From positions 1,116,001 to 1,180,000 of the forward strand of contig JAESIW010000065.1 in the NCBI GenBank assembly GCA_016802295.1: a DNA stretch of 64,000 nucleotides. Direction: 5' to 3'. The translations under genes and the position numbers were made by a program. Positions 13,201 to 26,200 of this stretch are shown in pieces. The notes under the pieces are model-generated. The model saw only the letters and a list, made by a program, of their open reading frames with translations, had not been told where the DNA came from and searched no databases. Numbering within the stretch: the stretch's first letter is position 1; every line of letters begins with the position of its first letter. Origin of the DNA: Brachionus rotundiformis (lineage: Eukaryota > Rotifera > Eurotatoria > Ploima > Brachionidae).

Positions 13201-16200
13201 AGATAATTAATTAACACTAATGCTGATTTAGTTACCGATGAACCTGAAATCATTGGATTACCAATATCACATATAATTTTTGTCCTATTCGATATTTTAT
13301 TTTGATAACAAGGCNNNNNNNNNNNNNNNNNNNNNNNNNNNNNNNNNNNNNNNNNNNNNNNNNNNNNNNNNNNNNNNNNNNNNNNNNNNNNNNNNNNNNN
13401 NNNNNNNNNNNNNNNNNNNNNNNNNNNNNNNNNNNNNNNNNNNNNNNNNNNNNNNNNNNNNNNNNNNNNNNNNNNNNNNNNNNNNNNNNNNNNNNNNNNN
13501 NNNNNNNNNNNNNNNNNNNNNNNNNNNNNNNNNNNNNNNNNNNNNNNNNNNNNNNNNNNNNNNNNNNNNNNNNNNNNNNNNNNNNNNNNNNNNNNNNNNN
13601 NNNNNNNNNNNNNNNNNNNNNNNNNNNNNNNNNNNNNNNNNNNNNNNNNNNNNNNNNNNNNNNNNNNNNNNNNNNNNNNNNNNNNNNNNNNNNNNNNNNN
13701 NNNNNNNNNNNNNNNNNNNNNNNNNNNNNNNNNNNNNNNNNNNNNNNNNNNNNNNNNNNNNNNNNNNNNNNNNNNNNNNNNNNNNNNTTGATACTGTAAT
13801 ATTAAATTTAAGAACTTCTTCGTTTAGAATTAAATTTTGAGGAGCGACTCTGATTGTAAACATTTTCTTTAAAATTAAGAAAAAAAATTTAAAGATAATT
13901 AATTAACACTAATGCTGATTTAGTTACCGATGAACCTGAAATCATTGGATTACCAATATCACATATAATTTTTGTCCTATTCGATATTTTATTTTGATAA
14001 CAAGGCAAAAATAGCTGCTGTGACTAAAAAAACCAAGTTATGTTTTATAAACACAAAAAGGTCCAACTTTACCAATGAGTTTTGAGTGACAAACGCTTTG
14101 ACATAATTAACCCCATAAGGTAAGTTGATATGGCACTGTGATTCAAACGCATCTTCTTTTGTATTTTCAACTCGAATGTTAATGTCAATATAATTTTGGG
14201 AGCCAAGTATAAATTTTTTCGTTGGTCTTTAAAACATTAATATGAAATATCAACTTAATTTTAAAAATTATCTAATTACGTTGAAGCAGTAACTTGTAAA
14301 TCCGGAATGCAAACGTCATCCGATCCGCAATTTCTCAAGAACCTGATCTCATGTATTTTAGAAGACTCTTCATTTGAGCTAAACATAGGAAGCAATTCCC
14401 ATTCAGTATCATATTTAGGTAATGTCAGATTTAACCGGCATTTAATCGGACTCAGTTTATCCCTGAGACTTTTCTTTTAATTAATAGAAATTAAAATAAA
14501 CAATTAACATTTTATTTATTTATTTATTATTCTTATTTAGCAATAATACTATTAAATTGGTAAAATTTTTCCAAGTTATTAGTACACAATGTATAGTCTG
14601 TCAATCCATAAACCAAAGTAATGGTATAAGCTGTGAAAAAAATTATTAATTACCATGAAGAGAGTTTCATCAACTTTAATGAAAAAAATAAGGCAAATTG
14701 AGTGTCACGAATATTATTGAACTTAAAATAAAAATAATTTGCTACTGTTAATGACTTGGATAAATATAAAATGAATTAAGATTTATTTACTTTGGTTTAC
14801 AGGTCGAAATAAGAATTTGATGAAATTGTATGCTTTTATACTTATCATGAGCTAATTAATTACAAAATTAAATACAGAAATATACTCATGTTAATTAGAA
14901 ATTTAAGTTTTTAAATACGATTTTTTAGATCCTGATTGATAAATGCTGTTAAAAAATAATAAATAAATATTTGGTTACTTAAAAGCGAAAATTTTCTTCT
15001 AAATTAATATTACTTTAATGGTAAGAACTTGCCTAAAACAAGTCCTTGTCTCCAGTTTAAATGTATGATTTCTAATTAAATTGAATGATTTGCTTTCATT
15101 GAACTGAGCTCTTATGAGACTTTTGTTTTGGAATTTATCAATATCAAGTTCTAGACTGATAGACATTTCTTTTAGAAAAAAAAATAATTGATGAAAAAAA
15201 TTCAAAAATTTATTAGCTTACTCATATTTTTAGGCACAGATTTACCAAAATACTCAATACAATACTGAAAATCGATGCTTTTTTAAAAAAATATATAGCT
15301 AAATAAAATTTAAAATATTCATTAAATTTACCACAATTTAGTCTTGTTTTTGTCGCAATAATTCTCTTTTGAATCAAAATCTATTACTCTGGGATTAGTT
15401 TGAGTTATAATCAAAGTTTTTATAACTGATTTGGCTCTAATATAAGCGACAGCATTTGACTTGTAAGCTCCAACAACCAAATCAGGATATTCGTTTCCAT
15501 CCAGATCCAGTCCTCCTGATATTGAATATCCAAATGCTTTCAGTCCGTAATCAGAACCTTTAATGATCTTAAAAAAAATATGATAATATTTGCTGAAAGA
15601 TTTTGGTCAATCTGTTAAATTTTTTAAAAATTATTAGATATTTCTTATTTTTTTACTCAATTAATCAATTAGATTTCTAATCTTGATTTTTAATTTTTGT
15701 CTTGAAATACCATACTATCTTTGTTTATTTATTATTTGATATTAAAGAATCAATTTTGATTTTTATAATTTAAATTCTTTTGAATTAAATGAAAAAATTT
15801 CTTTATTTTAAATATTTAACACATAATTTAAGTTGCTTATAAGCGAATCAATTAAGCTGCCAGATATTTGTAGAGGAAGGGGAATATATACAAATTAGTG
15901 AATGGACTAGAAAAGGCAAACCTGGTCAGGGATCTGGTAAATAGATCAATTATCAAAGGTCCAGCTGCGGCAATAAGAAGTAAAAGCATCAGAATCCAGA
16001 GAGAAATTTTCCCTGCTCAAGCTAGAAATGATTTTGCAGCTGCTGTAAGCACTAGACATACCTTTTTTCAAACAGATTAGTCCCACACTGGAACAGGTTA
16101 CCCTATAATGTGGTAACATCTAAGTAAACTGTAGGTTTCAAAGCTGCTCTAGACAGATTTAATGGAATAGCCTGCTACAGCTTCACACTCTATATGGTAG

Positions 16201-18269
16201 GTGTCGCAGCAAAAAATACTAATCCTACTTCATGTAACTTATTGTACTTATCTGGACTTTTTCAAAGAATCAAAGGACACGTAAAAGAATCTGAGGATAA
16301 CTCTCAATTTACTGCTTACAAAGGACCAACTTATCAATTAATAGCGTAATCAGCGAATGGAATAGATTGTCTAATTTTCTATTTGTTAATTATTATTCTG
16401 GAAATGTTGGAATGTCTACCTATAACACACTAGCATATCATAGCAAGACTATTATTATTTAAGGACTTATATTTTATGCTGATACTAAATTTCATAGTTC
16501 TGCTCTTAGAAAAAAATAAAAATGATTCTAAAATTCACACTTTTGACTCTAAAAAAAATCAAATGATACTAATCTTTATCAATACGATACTGAGTTTAAA
16601 TAAAAATAATTAAAAACTATATTAACTGATTTTTAATATAAATGTTTTAATATCCTCAAACGTTTTGAAAAAACTAATTAAGATATTTGTTATTTAAGCT
16701 TAAAATTAACTATATCAATTAAATAATATTTCTTTGTACATTTATCTTTATTTATCAAATTAACTGAAAATATTAACTATTTAATATTATTTATCTTTAG
16801 ATAACAGATTTTATTTTTAAGAAAAATTATAAAATTATAAAAAATAGCTCAATTTCATACCTGACTGGGACTTGTGTTTATTCCTTCTGTATTTCCATTA
16901 AATATATACACAATTCCAGAATTGTCATCTCCATCATAAAGAGCTGCAACCGCAATGTCTAAAATTTTTTAATTTTTTAAAATTTTATCAATAGAAAAAT
17001 ATTTTTCAAAAAAATTAAATTTTCTTTTACCATTGAATCCATCATCATTGATATCTCCCAGTTTACTTACAGCACTGCCAAATCGTGACTTGCTCTTAAA
17101 TCCATACAAAGTAGTCTTTATAAAAGCAAATCCATTTGATTTTTTGTCTCGTATAAATAAATCTACTCTTCCTATGTCATAATTATCTGTATCTTTTTTA
17201 AACATTGGCGAACCGATAACAATGTCTGTTGCTAAGTCATTATTTAAATCAACTGCAAGTAATGAAGCTCCAAAATAAGCACCAATCTTTACAGAATAGA
17301 TAAAGATAAGCCTATAAGCATAAGTTTATTCTTACCTGTTCTCCGTCTATCTTGTGAAGAAGGCGAAAGTTTGAACTAAAAATTTCAACGTAGCCTTTGC
17401 AATTATTAGCTCTTGGCGAACTGACCACAATGTCCTCATAAATGTCATTATCAAAATGAGCTATGTCTATGGCATAGCCCCTGTAGCTGTCATCGTTTTT
17501 ACCTTCACCACTTCTAGACGGATATTTATGCCTTATTTCTTTGTTATAGATATTTATTGAAAAAACCATTCCTTGCCAGTACCAAGCACCTGGACCGGTT
17601 ATAAAAAGAGACGAGTCGTTTTTGGAAATGGCAGCCGAAAATCCTGCCTGACAAAAGCCTTGTCTATGATGACCCCATAATGCTTTTTAAGCAAATAAAT
17701 TATAAAAAAATATAAACTTAAAATAAGATAATTTTACAATTTCTGCATGGCGAATGTTCTTCAAATTTCCTCATTTTGTCTCTTAGAGTAAAACAAGTTC
17801 CAGTTGGTTCATATCTAAACTCGTCTTGACCAAGCATACGAGTTACATATCTATAATTGGGGGCACACGTCATTATTATATCATCGTTTACTAATAAAGT
17901 AGAGCCAAGTAGCTGATCGGTTTTGTTTTCAGAATAATAAATTCCATAATGGTCACGCACTTCGCTCCAGTCTTTTTTGTCAAATGGAAGCATGAAGCAG
18001 CTATTTGGCGTGTTGATCCTACACCGATAAACAGCACCCTCACGACTTTTGATCACTTGTCCATGAAATCTCTCTCGTTCAGTCAGAGGTGCCCCGACCA
18101 AGATCCACGAGTCACCATCTACCTTATATCCTGCGACCGAATAGCCAAAATTTGAATCCTTGGCAAAGACTGGCTTGTGAATAATCACATTTTTGGTCTC
18201 AAAATTTAAGCAATCAATTCCATTAAATACAAATAAATAAAATACTATTTTAAATACTAAATTTTTCAT
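7265..18269 (-). CDS. integrin alpha subunit with a 249-residue cytoplasmic tail
   Basis: Alpha chain of an integrin adhesion receptor, type I membrane protein. Exons in gene order: 18269-17738, 17682-17336, 17286-17031, 16958-16861, 15567-15332, 15277-15222, 15168-15014, 14630-14550, 14473-14280, 14226-14073, 14017-13928, 13866-13788 (running into the N gap; its twin is 13174-13095), 13032-12654, 12602-12228, 12178-12074, 8188-8069, 8014-7265. Seen: signal peptide; FG-GAP propeller with DxNxDxxxD-like metal loops (DLNNDLATD, DINDDGFN, DLDGNEYPD); the 'GFCQAGFSAA' and 'LRDKLSPI' family motifs; a furin-like RKVKR|S site in the 12602-12228 exon; transmembrane segment; and CGFFRR, the GFFKR motif. 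There is no I domain. Odd: phases around 15014-14473 do not close with canonical sites (a micro-exon near 14648-14667 is possible), the tail is very long, and a GPCR gene lies in intron 12073-8189. Confidence 0.92.
10096..11567 (+). CDS. aminergic G protein-coupled receptor, histamine H3-like
   Basis: Seven-transmembrane receptor of the rhodopsin class. Two exons, 10096-11292 and 11352-11567, joined across a 59-bp GT/AG intron to give FCWAPYTFL. Seen: N-terminal sequons; TM2 NLSIADLLIG; TM3 with the amine-binding aspartate (IWLVFDYV); DRY; TM5 with a glutamate (TACVEFFAPL) where H3/H4 receptors have their TM5 glutamate; YLNIRKRSRG at the TM5 base; a long basic/Ser-rich third loop of about 150 residues; TM6 FCWAPYTFL; TM7 FWLLWFNSTLNPILYP. 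Overall pattern is closest to histamine H3; a muscarinic-like or other biogenic amine receptor is the alternative. The gene lies wholly inside, and opposite to, the last large intron of the integrin alpha gene. Confidence 0.88.
13096..13314. repeat. left copy of 219-bp near-duplicate flanking the N gap
   Basis: Matches 13788-14006 base for base except four substitutions, with no length change. It contains an integrin exon (KMFTIRVAPQNL) and part of the preceding exon, and it ends exactly at the first N. The copies are best read as two contig ends covering the same locus. Confidence 0.9.
13315..13787. other. assembly gap (473 N)
   Basis: Run of N between two near-identical 219-bp segments inside the integrin gene. 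With only one copy kept, the exons read through in frame (13928 exon, then the KMFTIRV exon, then the 13032 exon). No sequence is therefore needed in the gap and it is probably artefactual. Confidence 0.95.
13788..14006. repeat. right copy of 219-bp near-duplicate flanking the N gap
   Basis: Starts at the first base after the N run and matches 13096-13314 with four substitutions. It carries the same integrin exon parts. Either haplotype or contig overlap; a true tandem duplication is less likely because integrins have only one such exon pair. Confidence 0.9.
15871..16270 (+). mobile_element. LINE relic: C-terminal end of a non-LTR reverse transcriptase ORF
   Basis: Reads IYKLVNGLEKANLVRDLV, then RNDFAAAVSTRHTFF, then after a frameshift NRLVPHWNRLPYNVV and FKAALDRF. 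This is the usual C-terminus of CR1/Jockey-like retrotransposon polymerases (NxVVPxWNxLP...FKxxLD). It has one frameshift near 16069 and an in-frame stop near 16124, and lacks everything upstream. It lies in the integrin intron 16860-15568, antisense to that gene, and is richer in GC than its surroundings. Confidence 0.8.
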
Positions 18270-21200
18270 TATTTCTTTTTTCTTATAAAAAATTTTCTAC
18301 TCTAAGCTCGATATTCAATTAACAACATTCATTTTTATTTTTTATTTTTCTAACAAATCTAAATGAAAAAATAAAATTAGTTTACATTTGAGACCAGATC
18401 AAATATTCAAGAGATTTCCGTAAATTAATTTTTTAGTCCGAGACTAACTAGTCTGACAGTACCACCAGTTCAGCAAAACAAAACGCTGGCGTGTATTCGG
18501 CCTAGTCTACCTTAATTTTTTTCTCTAGAGTTATAGAAAAATGCTGATCTAAACTATTGCCCAGCCAGACCAAAAATTCTAATTATATCTAATTGCAATC
18601 TACTTACATTCAAGTCTATTGATCTATTTTTTGTTTTTTTTTGTGCTATGATTAATAGATATACAAGATAAATAGTGCTCTAGCCAAAGTTTAAAAAACT
18701 CTGAGATATATTATTCTAATCTGTTGTTTATCTATCAAACACGTATAAAAATGGCTTGAGCAAGCGAATCGATTCTCTTTAAAATTGAAATTAATCAAAT
18801 TTTTGTTCTTTAATGCGAAAATCTAAAATGTTAAGAAGTAATAGTCTGGTAATAAAAATAATAAAACAATTTAACGGATATTCAAAATATATAGATATCA
18901 ACTTTTTTTTTATCGGCTAAAATTTTTATTTACTTTAGCTGGCTGTTTTAAAAATTATTTTTTTTTTGCCTAATTTAATCAATTTTCAGCTGTTTAAAAT
19001 TGATCAATGAGTTCCTAAAAAAAGTAAGCCGTGTTCATTGAACAATTGCCAAGACTTTTTATTCTAGACATTTTGGCTTGCATGATGAAAAAATGCTCGC
19101 TTTAAGCTTATCTAATAATAAACTAGAATTTTTAGCCCACAAAAAAAAAAAATTTTTAAATTTAAATACACTCGATTTTCGGACAATTTTATTGAAAAAA
19201 ACTAACCTTCATTTTCTGATATTCCATAATATTTTGCTCATTATTTTTTTTAAAAAATCAAATAAAAAGACTTTTTCCAGGATTAATTTCAGATCAAAAC
19301 TTAAAAAAAAAACAATTATAGCCTTATTTTTTATTTAATATTTTCTATTCATTAATTTTTAAAATATAAATTATAGCCTTTTGTTCTATGAAATTTTTGA
19401 CCAAAAAAATTAAAAAAAAAAACCGAAATTTACTTTTTAAATTTGTTCTAATTAATGGCTTTTACAGTTAACAATTTCATCACTACTTATTAAAAATTTG
19501 AATACATCTTTTGGCTAAAATAATCAAAAATTTTTTCATGTGAGAATATTTCGTAAATTAATTTATTGCTTTTTTTTTGAGTGATTATTTTATAGCAAAC
19601 TGTAAAGCCATAAAAATATCTTAAGGATTTTTTACTGGCCTCATGTGGTAAAATTATTTCTAGCTTTAATTTATACTACCTTAGTATATTTACAAAATCT
19701 CTTGCTATTTTAAATTCAGAAACTTTGAATATCCAAATGAGAATTCATTTTTGAGATGGTTAAGTATGATAAATGATATCTTAATTAGATATCATGCAAA
19801 AGAGTCTATCTTATATGATAATTTCCCACCTGCTGAACATGATTCTTAATAGCACTTAATTGAATCTTCCAGTATAGATTAGCCGCCATCCTCTTCTGTG
19901 ATTCTTCATCCACGATCCTGAAATCGATCACAGAGCTAGACTAACTTTTAATGATAAAAAATTAACTGATAATTTAGATACAAAAGAATAAAATCACTGA
20001 TATATTCATTGAATTTTAAATTAGTTAGTCTAATGTGAGGCCGAATTCAAGACATCAAGTCTTAAAATGCTTAAGAACAATTGCTAATCAATTCTATTCA
20101 AATTAAAATAGCTTCTAATTATTCTATTTTGATAAAAATTGAAATTATAAGGAAATTTTATCCGAAAAGCAAAAATTATATCCAAAATTTATCTTTGGCT
20201 TTTTGAATTTATCTTTGAAAAAAATCAACACTATTACATCGATGAAATGATTACATAAAAATAAGATTTAATCTGATACGTAGCAAACTTTTGGAAATAA
20301 TTGATGCCAGAGCAAACGGAAAAAGCTGCACAATTCCCTGTCCGTAGATTTTATATAGAAAATTTAAAGGAAATTTTTATATTTATATATTATTTATATG
20401 TAAGAATTAAACAAATTTCATTCTTCGTCAAATAAACAAAGTCAAAAATGAGAATATAAAACAGATATGATATAAACAAGCTAGAGAAAAATTCATTGAT
20501 CCAAATGCTCTTTCGAAATATCTGGACCAAATATTGTTTATGCCATATTGATTAATTTTATCTAATCTAGATTGTTTACACGCTTAAATACCGAGTAAAG
20601 CAAAATTTAATTAAATTTTAGTTAAAACAAATTCGCTGAATGATATTCCGTATGCTTTGAAAATGAATATTTAAAATATGTTTACACAAGCTCTCACTGG
20701 ACCAAGTTTGTTTGAGAAAAATAAAAATAACCACCGAACCTTGTCATTAAGGAAGCACTAGATGAAAAAAGCTAGTTTGTTTAACCTTAGCAAGAAGCCT
20801 GCCATCCACTGGCAACAAATTTTTACCAAAAACATTAGTCAAATAACATGAACAAAAAAACTTTAATTTTTGTATATTATTTTTTTATAATCTAAAATAA
20901 ATACATTAAATGTTTCCAGCCAATTTGAAAATTATCTTAGCAATTTGAGTATTGATCCATTATCTGGCTTCCTTGTTGATGGAGATAATCTTAAGTTTAT
21001 CTGTCTTTCATCAAACTCGCTACTGACCGGTTTAGAAAAAAGCTTATCATAGATATTGCCTCGTTCTTTAATTAGGTTTGAGTGTTTTTTTTTTAATTTA
21101 GACAATTACGGCGCGTGCAAATTTCAAATAATGTTGGACTTATCCAATTTTTGTAAAAAGCAAAAATGATCTATTTGAACCGATCTTTGTTAGAAAAAAA

Positions 21201-23267
21201 ACTGTTCTAGATACATAGATAATGAATAAAAAAAAAAGTTTTTTTAGTATTTATTCAAATTTCTATTGATTCTGAGATTCTTCATTGAGCTCGTTTATGC
21301 TCGAAAGAAAGATGAACCATGTTGCAAGATAGGAATTCAATTTTTATATATACCATAAATCAACGGAATCGGACTAGCTATAATTATTGCTCAATATAGT
21401 GGAAATTTTGATTGCATTTCTTTTCCTTTTGGCTCTAAACAAACCTAGAAAATTAGAATTATAATTTTGCATTTAATTATTTTCTTGGTCAATTTGAGAA
21501 ACTTAGGTTTTGAGCTGAAACGAAGCTTAAAATTGATAAAGTCCTAGAGGTAAACTAACTTAATTAAAACAACTAACCGTTTGTGAGGCTTTAATTAGAG
21601 ATTTCGACAAGTGTGTATACCCATATGAGAGATTATCATTGAGCTAAAGGTTGAAATAATCGAAATTCTAGTGTTTTCTTAAGCAGCATTTTTTGGCTTT
21701 ATTAGTTTATCACAAGCTTGTTTTACTTAAAGCATTTAGTTTATTTTTTGTGGCATTTTCAGTCCATTGAAATTTTCCCAATAAGCTAAAGATCGAGCTC
21801 CCAGTCAAATAACAAAAATAAAATAATGTTAGCTTTAGAGAAATTTAGTTTTTTTATTTGAAATAATTCTAAATCTAAACTTACATCTGTTTTAGTTAGC
21901 CCTTAGAATTTTTATAAGAACTTATCCGCTGTTTAGTACTGAAAGCAGCTTTCAACAAAAATTCAAGCCATTCTTGCCGCAATTTTCAACCATGAGCACA
22001 AACTAATCAAATAAAGCCATTTAAAAGAAATTGTTTAACAATTTAATATTTTCTTTATTTTGTTTATTTTTATTTGTAATTTGTGCTAAGAATAAAACCA
22101 ATTAAGAAAATTAGTTGGCTAGCGAACCATTAAAATTTCTAAGTTTTCAATCTCAAAATAAGTTTTATACAAAATAATATGTAAAGTTTGCCTTAATTTA
22201 TTGATACAAAGTTCAAAATGGATTAAATCAAATTAAAATTTAAAAAAAATCCTCTCGAATTTATCTGTAATTACAATGAACCATATTTTTGAAAATTAAA
22301 AAAAAATGATAAATATGTCTAGATACTATAAAAAATTAATACAAGTTGTTATAAAAGGATTAAAACTTGGTCTTCAAATCCCAATCAAAATCTAAGAATG
22401 TATAAAAAACTTGATTAATTTGATTTTATTCAAAAATTTATTTACCATTTAACAAGCTATTCGAAAATGTATTACTAAAATAACAACATGTTTTTTTTTT
22501 TAATTTATCTGTAATTATCACTGTATTGAACTATTATTTTGTTACCAAAATACAATTAAAATTCTAGTATTCACTTAAATAAATTCAACTCAAATACTAA
22601 AATAAAAATAATCCCAAAGATTCAACATCATTATTATATTTACTATTTTTTTATAATAAATTAGATAATAACAAACTTTGGAAGCTTATCAAAAATAACT
22701 GATTACAAAATTTGAGGTTATTTATTAATTTTTTTCTAATATTTTCATATTCCTAGTATAAATAATAAGCATATTTTTTATGAAAATAGTAAGAATTAAT
22801 TAAAATATTGTAAGTATTATTTGATTTCTTATCAATAATTAGGCCAATAATTGATTTTCAACTATTTTTAATATTTTTAATAATTTATTATGTGAAAAAC
22901 CATGATTTAAAAGATGAATTACGAGTTAACTTATTTGTTTCAATGACACAATATTACCAAGTCACAATCCTTTAATTTGTGCCTGTCATTTTTGTACTAT
23001 AATTTATTAGTTATTGAATAAAAGAATATTTATTTTTTTTTAAAAAAACTTTATTGAAAATATTAAATTTAATGCTTAAAATTTTAGATAAAAATCTAAT
23101 CTAGCACCAGATAAAAAATAATGAGTATAAAAAAAATATATATAAAAAAATTGTCTCTTACATTTGAAAAATTTAATAAAAACTGGACGGTAGATTAGAA
23201 AAAATGATTTTTATATTAAAGCTACCTAAAATTTCCCTTAGCCAAAAAAAAAACAAGTTTGAATTAT
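18270..23267. other. 5-kb intergenic region with short coding-like islands
   Basis: No gene could be assembled. Islands of higher GC at about 19800-19930, 20280-21060 and 21890-22010 contain short open stretches on both strands. Minus-strand examples are IVDEESQKRMAANLYW at about 19820-19915 and YDKLFSKPVSSEFDE at about 20980-21060. Opposite-strand and other-frame readings are equally open, so neither strand nor function can be set. They may be exons of an undetected gene or old transposon debris. The remainder is AT-rich and featureless. Confidence 0.4.
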
Positions 23268-26200
23268 CTAATTAGATCGATGAGAATCGACTCGAGTAGC
23301 CATGTACGAATGTTTTCTTTGAAGAAATCTTAACAAAAAAACATATTAATTTTAAATTTTCCTTTCAAATTATTTAAATTTTAATTTACTTTATTCTATT
23401 TATTGCAATTACACAAATAGCTGCGGTTCTAAACCGGCTTTTAGCTCTTTGAATAGTAAACCTACTCGAATAATAAAACGATCCGTTTTTATTATTCTCT
23501 TGAACTGGTCCGCATTTGCTATTTTTGATCATTGGATTTGATTCTAGTTTTAAAGTGGTCATTATCTCACGTTCAGTTTCTTCATAACCACTGAGCATTA
23601 TTAACAAAAATCTTTTTTGATAAACTAAGCTTTTTCGAAAGCTTTCAGCTCTTAGATATTTAATGTATAATTTTTTAAATTTTTCCTTTTCCGAATCGGA
23701 CATGGTATTCGGATTTATTTGAGCTTTATGACTTTTGTTCCTCATTATCCACAATTCTTCTTCCAATTTTTGTACTTTTCCTCTGAATTCCGATTTTTCA
23801 TTTGTTAATTTTTTTACCGAGCCGAGCAGTTCTCGATTTTGTTTTAGCAATTTTGTCTCCAAATCAGTTCCATTAGCACTTTGACCAAGACAGCTTGGCG
23901 AATTAGACGAAGTAGATGATACATTTTCCAGCTCATTTATGATTGAATTCAAGCTATGTTTGACTTCGTTTGAAGCAGGCTTTGCAGCCGAATCGATTTC
24001 ATCTTTGTGCATTATTGCCAAATATTCAAGAGACTGGCGAATTCGTTCCAAATTGTTTCCATTATTAACAGCCTGAATTTTATTTAATTAATTAATTAAA
24101 TATAAATAAGATAAACTTTTTTTTCTAGTTTACCCCCAAATTATTGTAACGTGATTTCAATTCGCTGTATGCTTTGGCTAATTTATCATATTTAGCTTTC
24201 TCTTGAATTAGCAACTGGTCCAAATTGTTTGTATGCTTTTCTAATTCGAAAAACTGATGCTCCAGAACTGCTAGCTTTTTGCTATTAAGATTCTGCTGCT
24301 TCATATAATCATCCGGATTGTTTTTCACATACCTAATTAAATATAAAAAATAAGCCTAATTAAAAATATAAATTAATGATATGGTCTAGTCATGTTTTCC
24401 AGAAGTGTGTCTAAACCACTAAATAAATTCAAAACTATTTTATTTATTAAATCTTAGCAAGACTCTTATGGGATAGTTATTTTAATTGTCTTCTATAGTA
24501 TTTTTAAATAAAATATATCCAAAATGATTAAAAACTTTTTAATCAATCAAATTATAAAAAAAAGAAAAATTTAAATTTAATGATTTTTGTTATAATTTAA
24601 AACATGCAATTTAAACTTATTATATACTCGAAAATTCAACAAAAAAGATAAAAAACATTTATTCTTCGACTTACCGTATATATTCACTTTTGTTATCATT
24701 TTCGTCTTGAGCCGCAATTTTGTTCTTACTTTCTAAAACTTTGTTTATTTGTTCGTTCTTAGCCTTTTCTTTATCTAGTTCTTTGCTGATAAAATTAAAT
24801 TTTAACTATTAAAAATTATAAATCTAAGTTATTTTCTCTATACCATAAATTATGGAAATTATTCGACTCAATATTCAAGAGATCTTTGATTTTTATCACT
24901 TCCTCATTTAATTCATATAATTGCTCTTGCATCATGTTAGTCTTTTTCTTTTCTTGATTCAATTTTTCAACCAAATCAAATGTCTTATTTTTTTCAAGAT
25001 TTAGACTTTGTTTTAAATCATTAGCTTTTATAATTTCAGCATCTTTGGCATATTCCATTAATTTTACTTCAATAAAGTAACGATGTTAAAAAAATTTTTA
25101 TATTTTTTTTGTCTTAACTTACATTCTCTTTTACGTTCTCTTTCATTTTCTTGCAATTGTTTTATTTCGGTCATTAATTTGGCCAATTGAACTTGCATTG
25201 ACTCAACCTCTTTTACCAAGCTCTCTCTGTCCGCTGAATTCAAATAATCAATTGACTTCTTTTGCAAATTAATTAAGTCGTTTATCTTCTTTTCCAAATG
25301 AGCCAAAACACTTTCATCATTGGACAAGCACATAATATAGGATCTTAATTCAGATAGTAAAAGATCCTTTTGGTTGGCAAAAATTTCCCTCATAGCAGCC
25401 AAAAAGGAACTTCTCCAATCATCATCTATATTCTCAGTGGAAATTTTGCTTAACATTTCTTTCAATAGGTAGATTTCTTTTATCAAATTATCTTTTTCCG
25501 TTTGCTCAGTGAGTTTTGCCAATTCGGGCAAAGAGTTTTTATTTTTGAAATAGTTTTTGAGCATCAACATTTCACTCAATGTCAACAATAAAACACCCTC
25601 TTCATCCAATTTGTCTAAAATTTCCTTTATTTCATCCGGAATATGCTCTTCAGCTTTGCTATTCTCATCTTGCACTGTTTCATTGTTTACTTTGCCAAGA
25701 ATATCTTGATCCAATTGTTTACATAATTGAATTTGTTCTTTTAATTTTTTACAATTTTCATTTGATACTGAAATTTCGGAGGCAAGTTTGACTGAATCGG
25801 TATCTTCCGTATCATATGACTCTTTAAGGGACTCTAATTTTTGCTCATACTCAGCAATTATTTCATTTCTAACGCGCTCTATTTCCTCATCTCTTTCACT
25901 AGTCAAATCTTCTTTTATTTTTTTAATTTTTTTTTCATATTCTTCTTTTAATTTATCTATTTCATTTGTGTTATTTTCGCTCATGTTTTCTATTTCTTGT
26001 TTATGAATTGAGGCTAGTTCCTCTAATTTTTGTTCCAGTGTCTTCTTATTTTGTTCAACTATTTGTTCCAATTTTTGCTCCAATTCGGTAATTAAATTAT
26101 TCAATTCATTTTGCTTACGCTTTAAATCATCATTTTCGCCTAGTAAATTTTCTATACATATAAAAAAATTAATATCAAATATTTATGAATAGATAAAACT

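Noticed and set aside
13280..13863. Open frames of up to 188 codons across the N run
   Set aside because: They exist only because N is read through; real coding is the minus-strand integrin exon at the edges.
19078..19338. 86-codon Lys/Phe/Leu-rich frame
   Set aside because: Low-complexity product of A/T runs, no splice context, no recognisable domain.
25579..26006. Plus-strand frames of 70-72 codons
   Set aside because: Antisense shadows of the PACT-protein coiled-coil exon.
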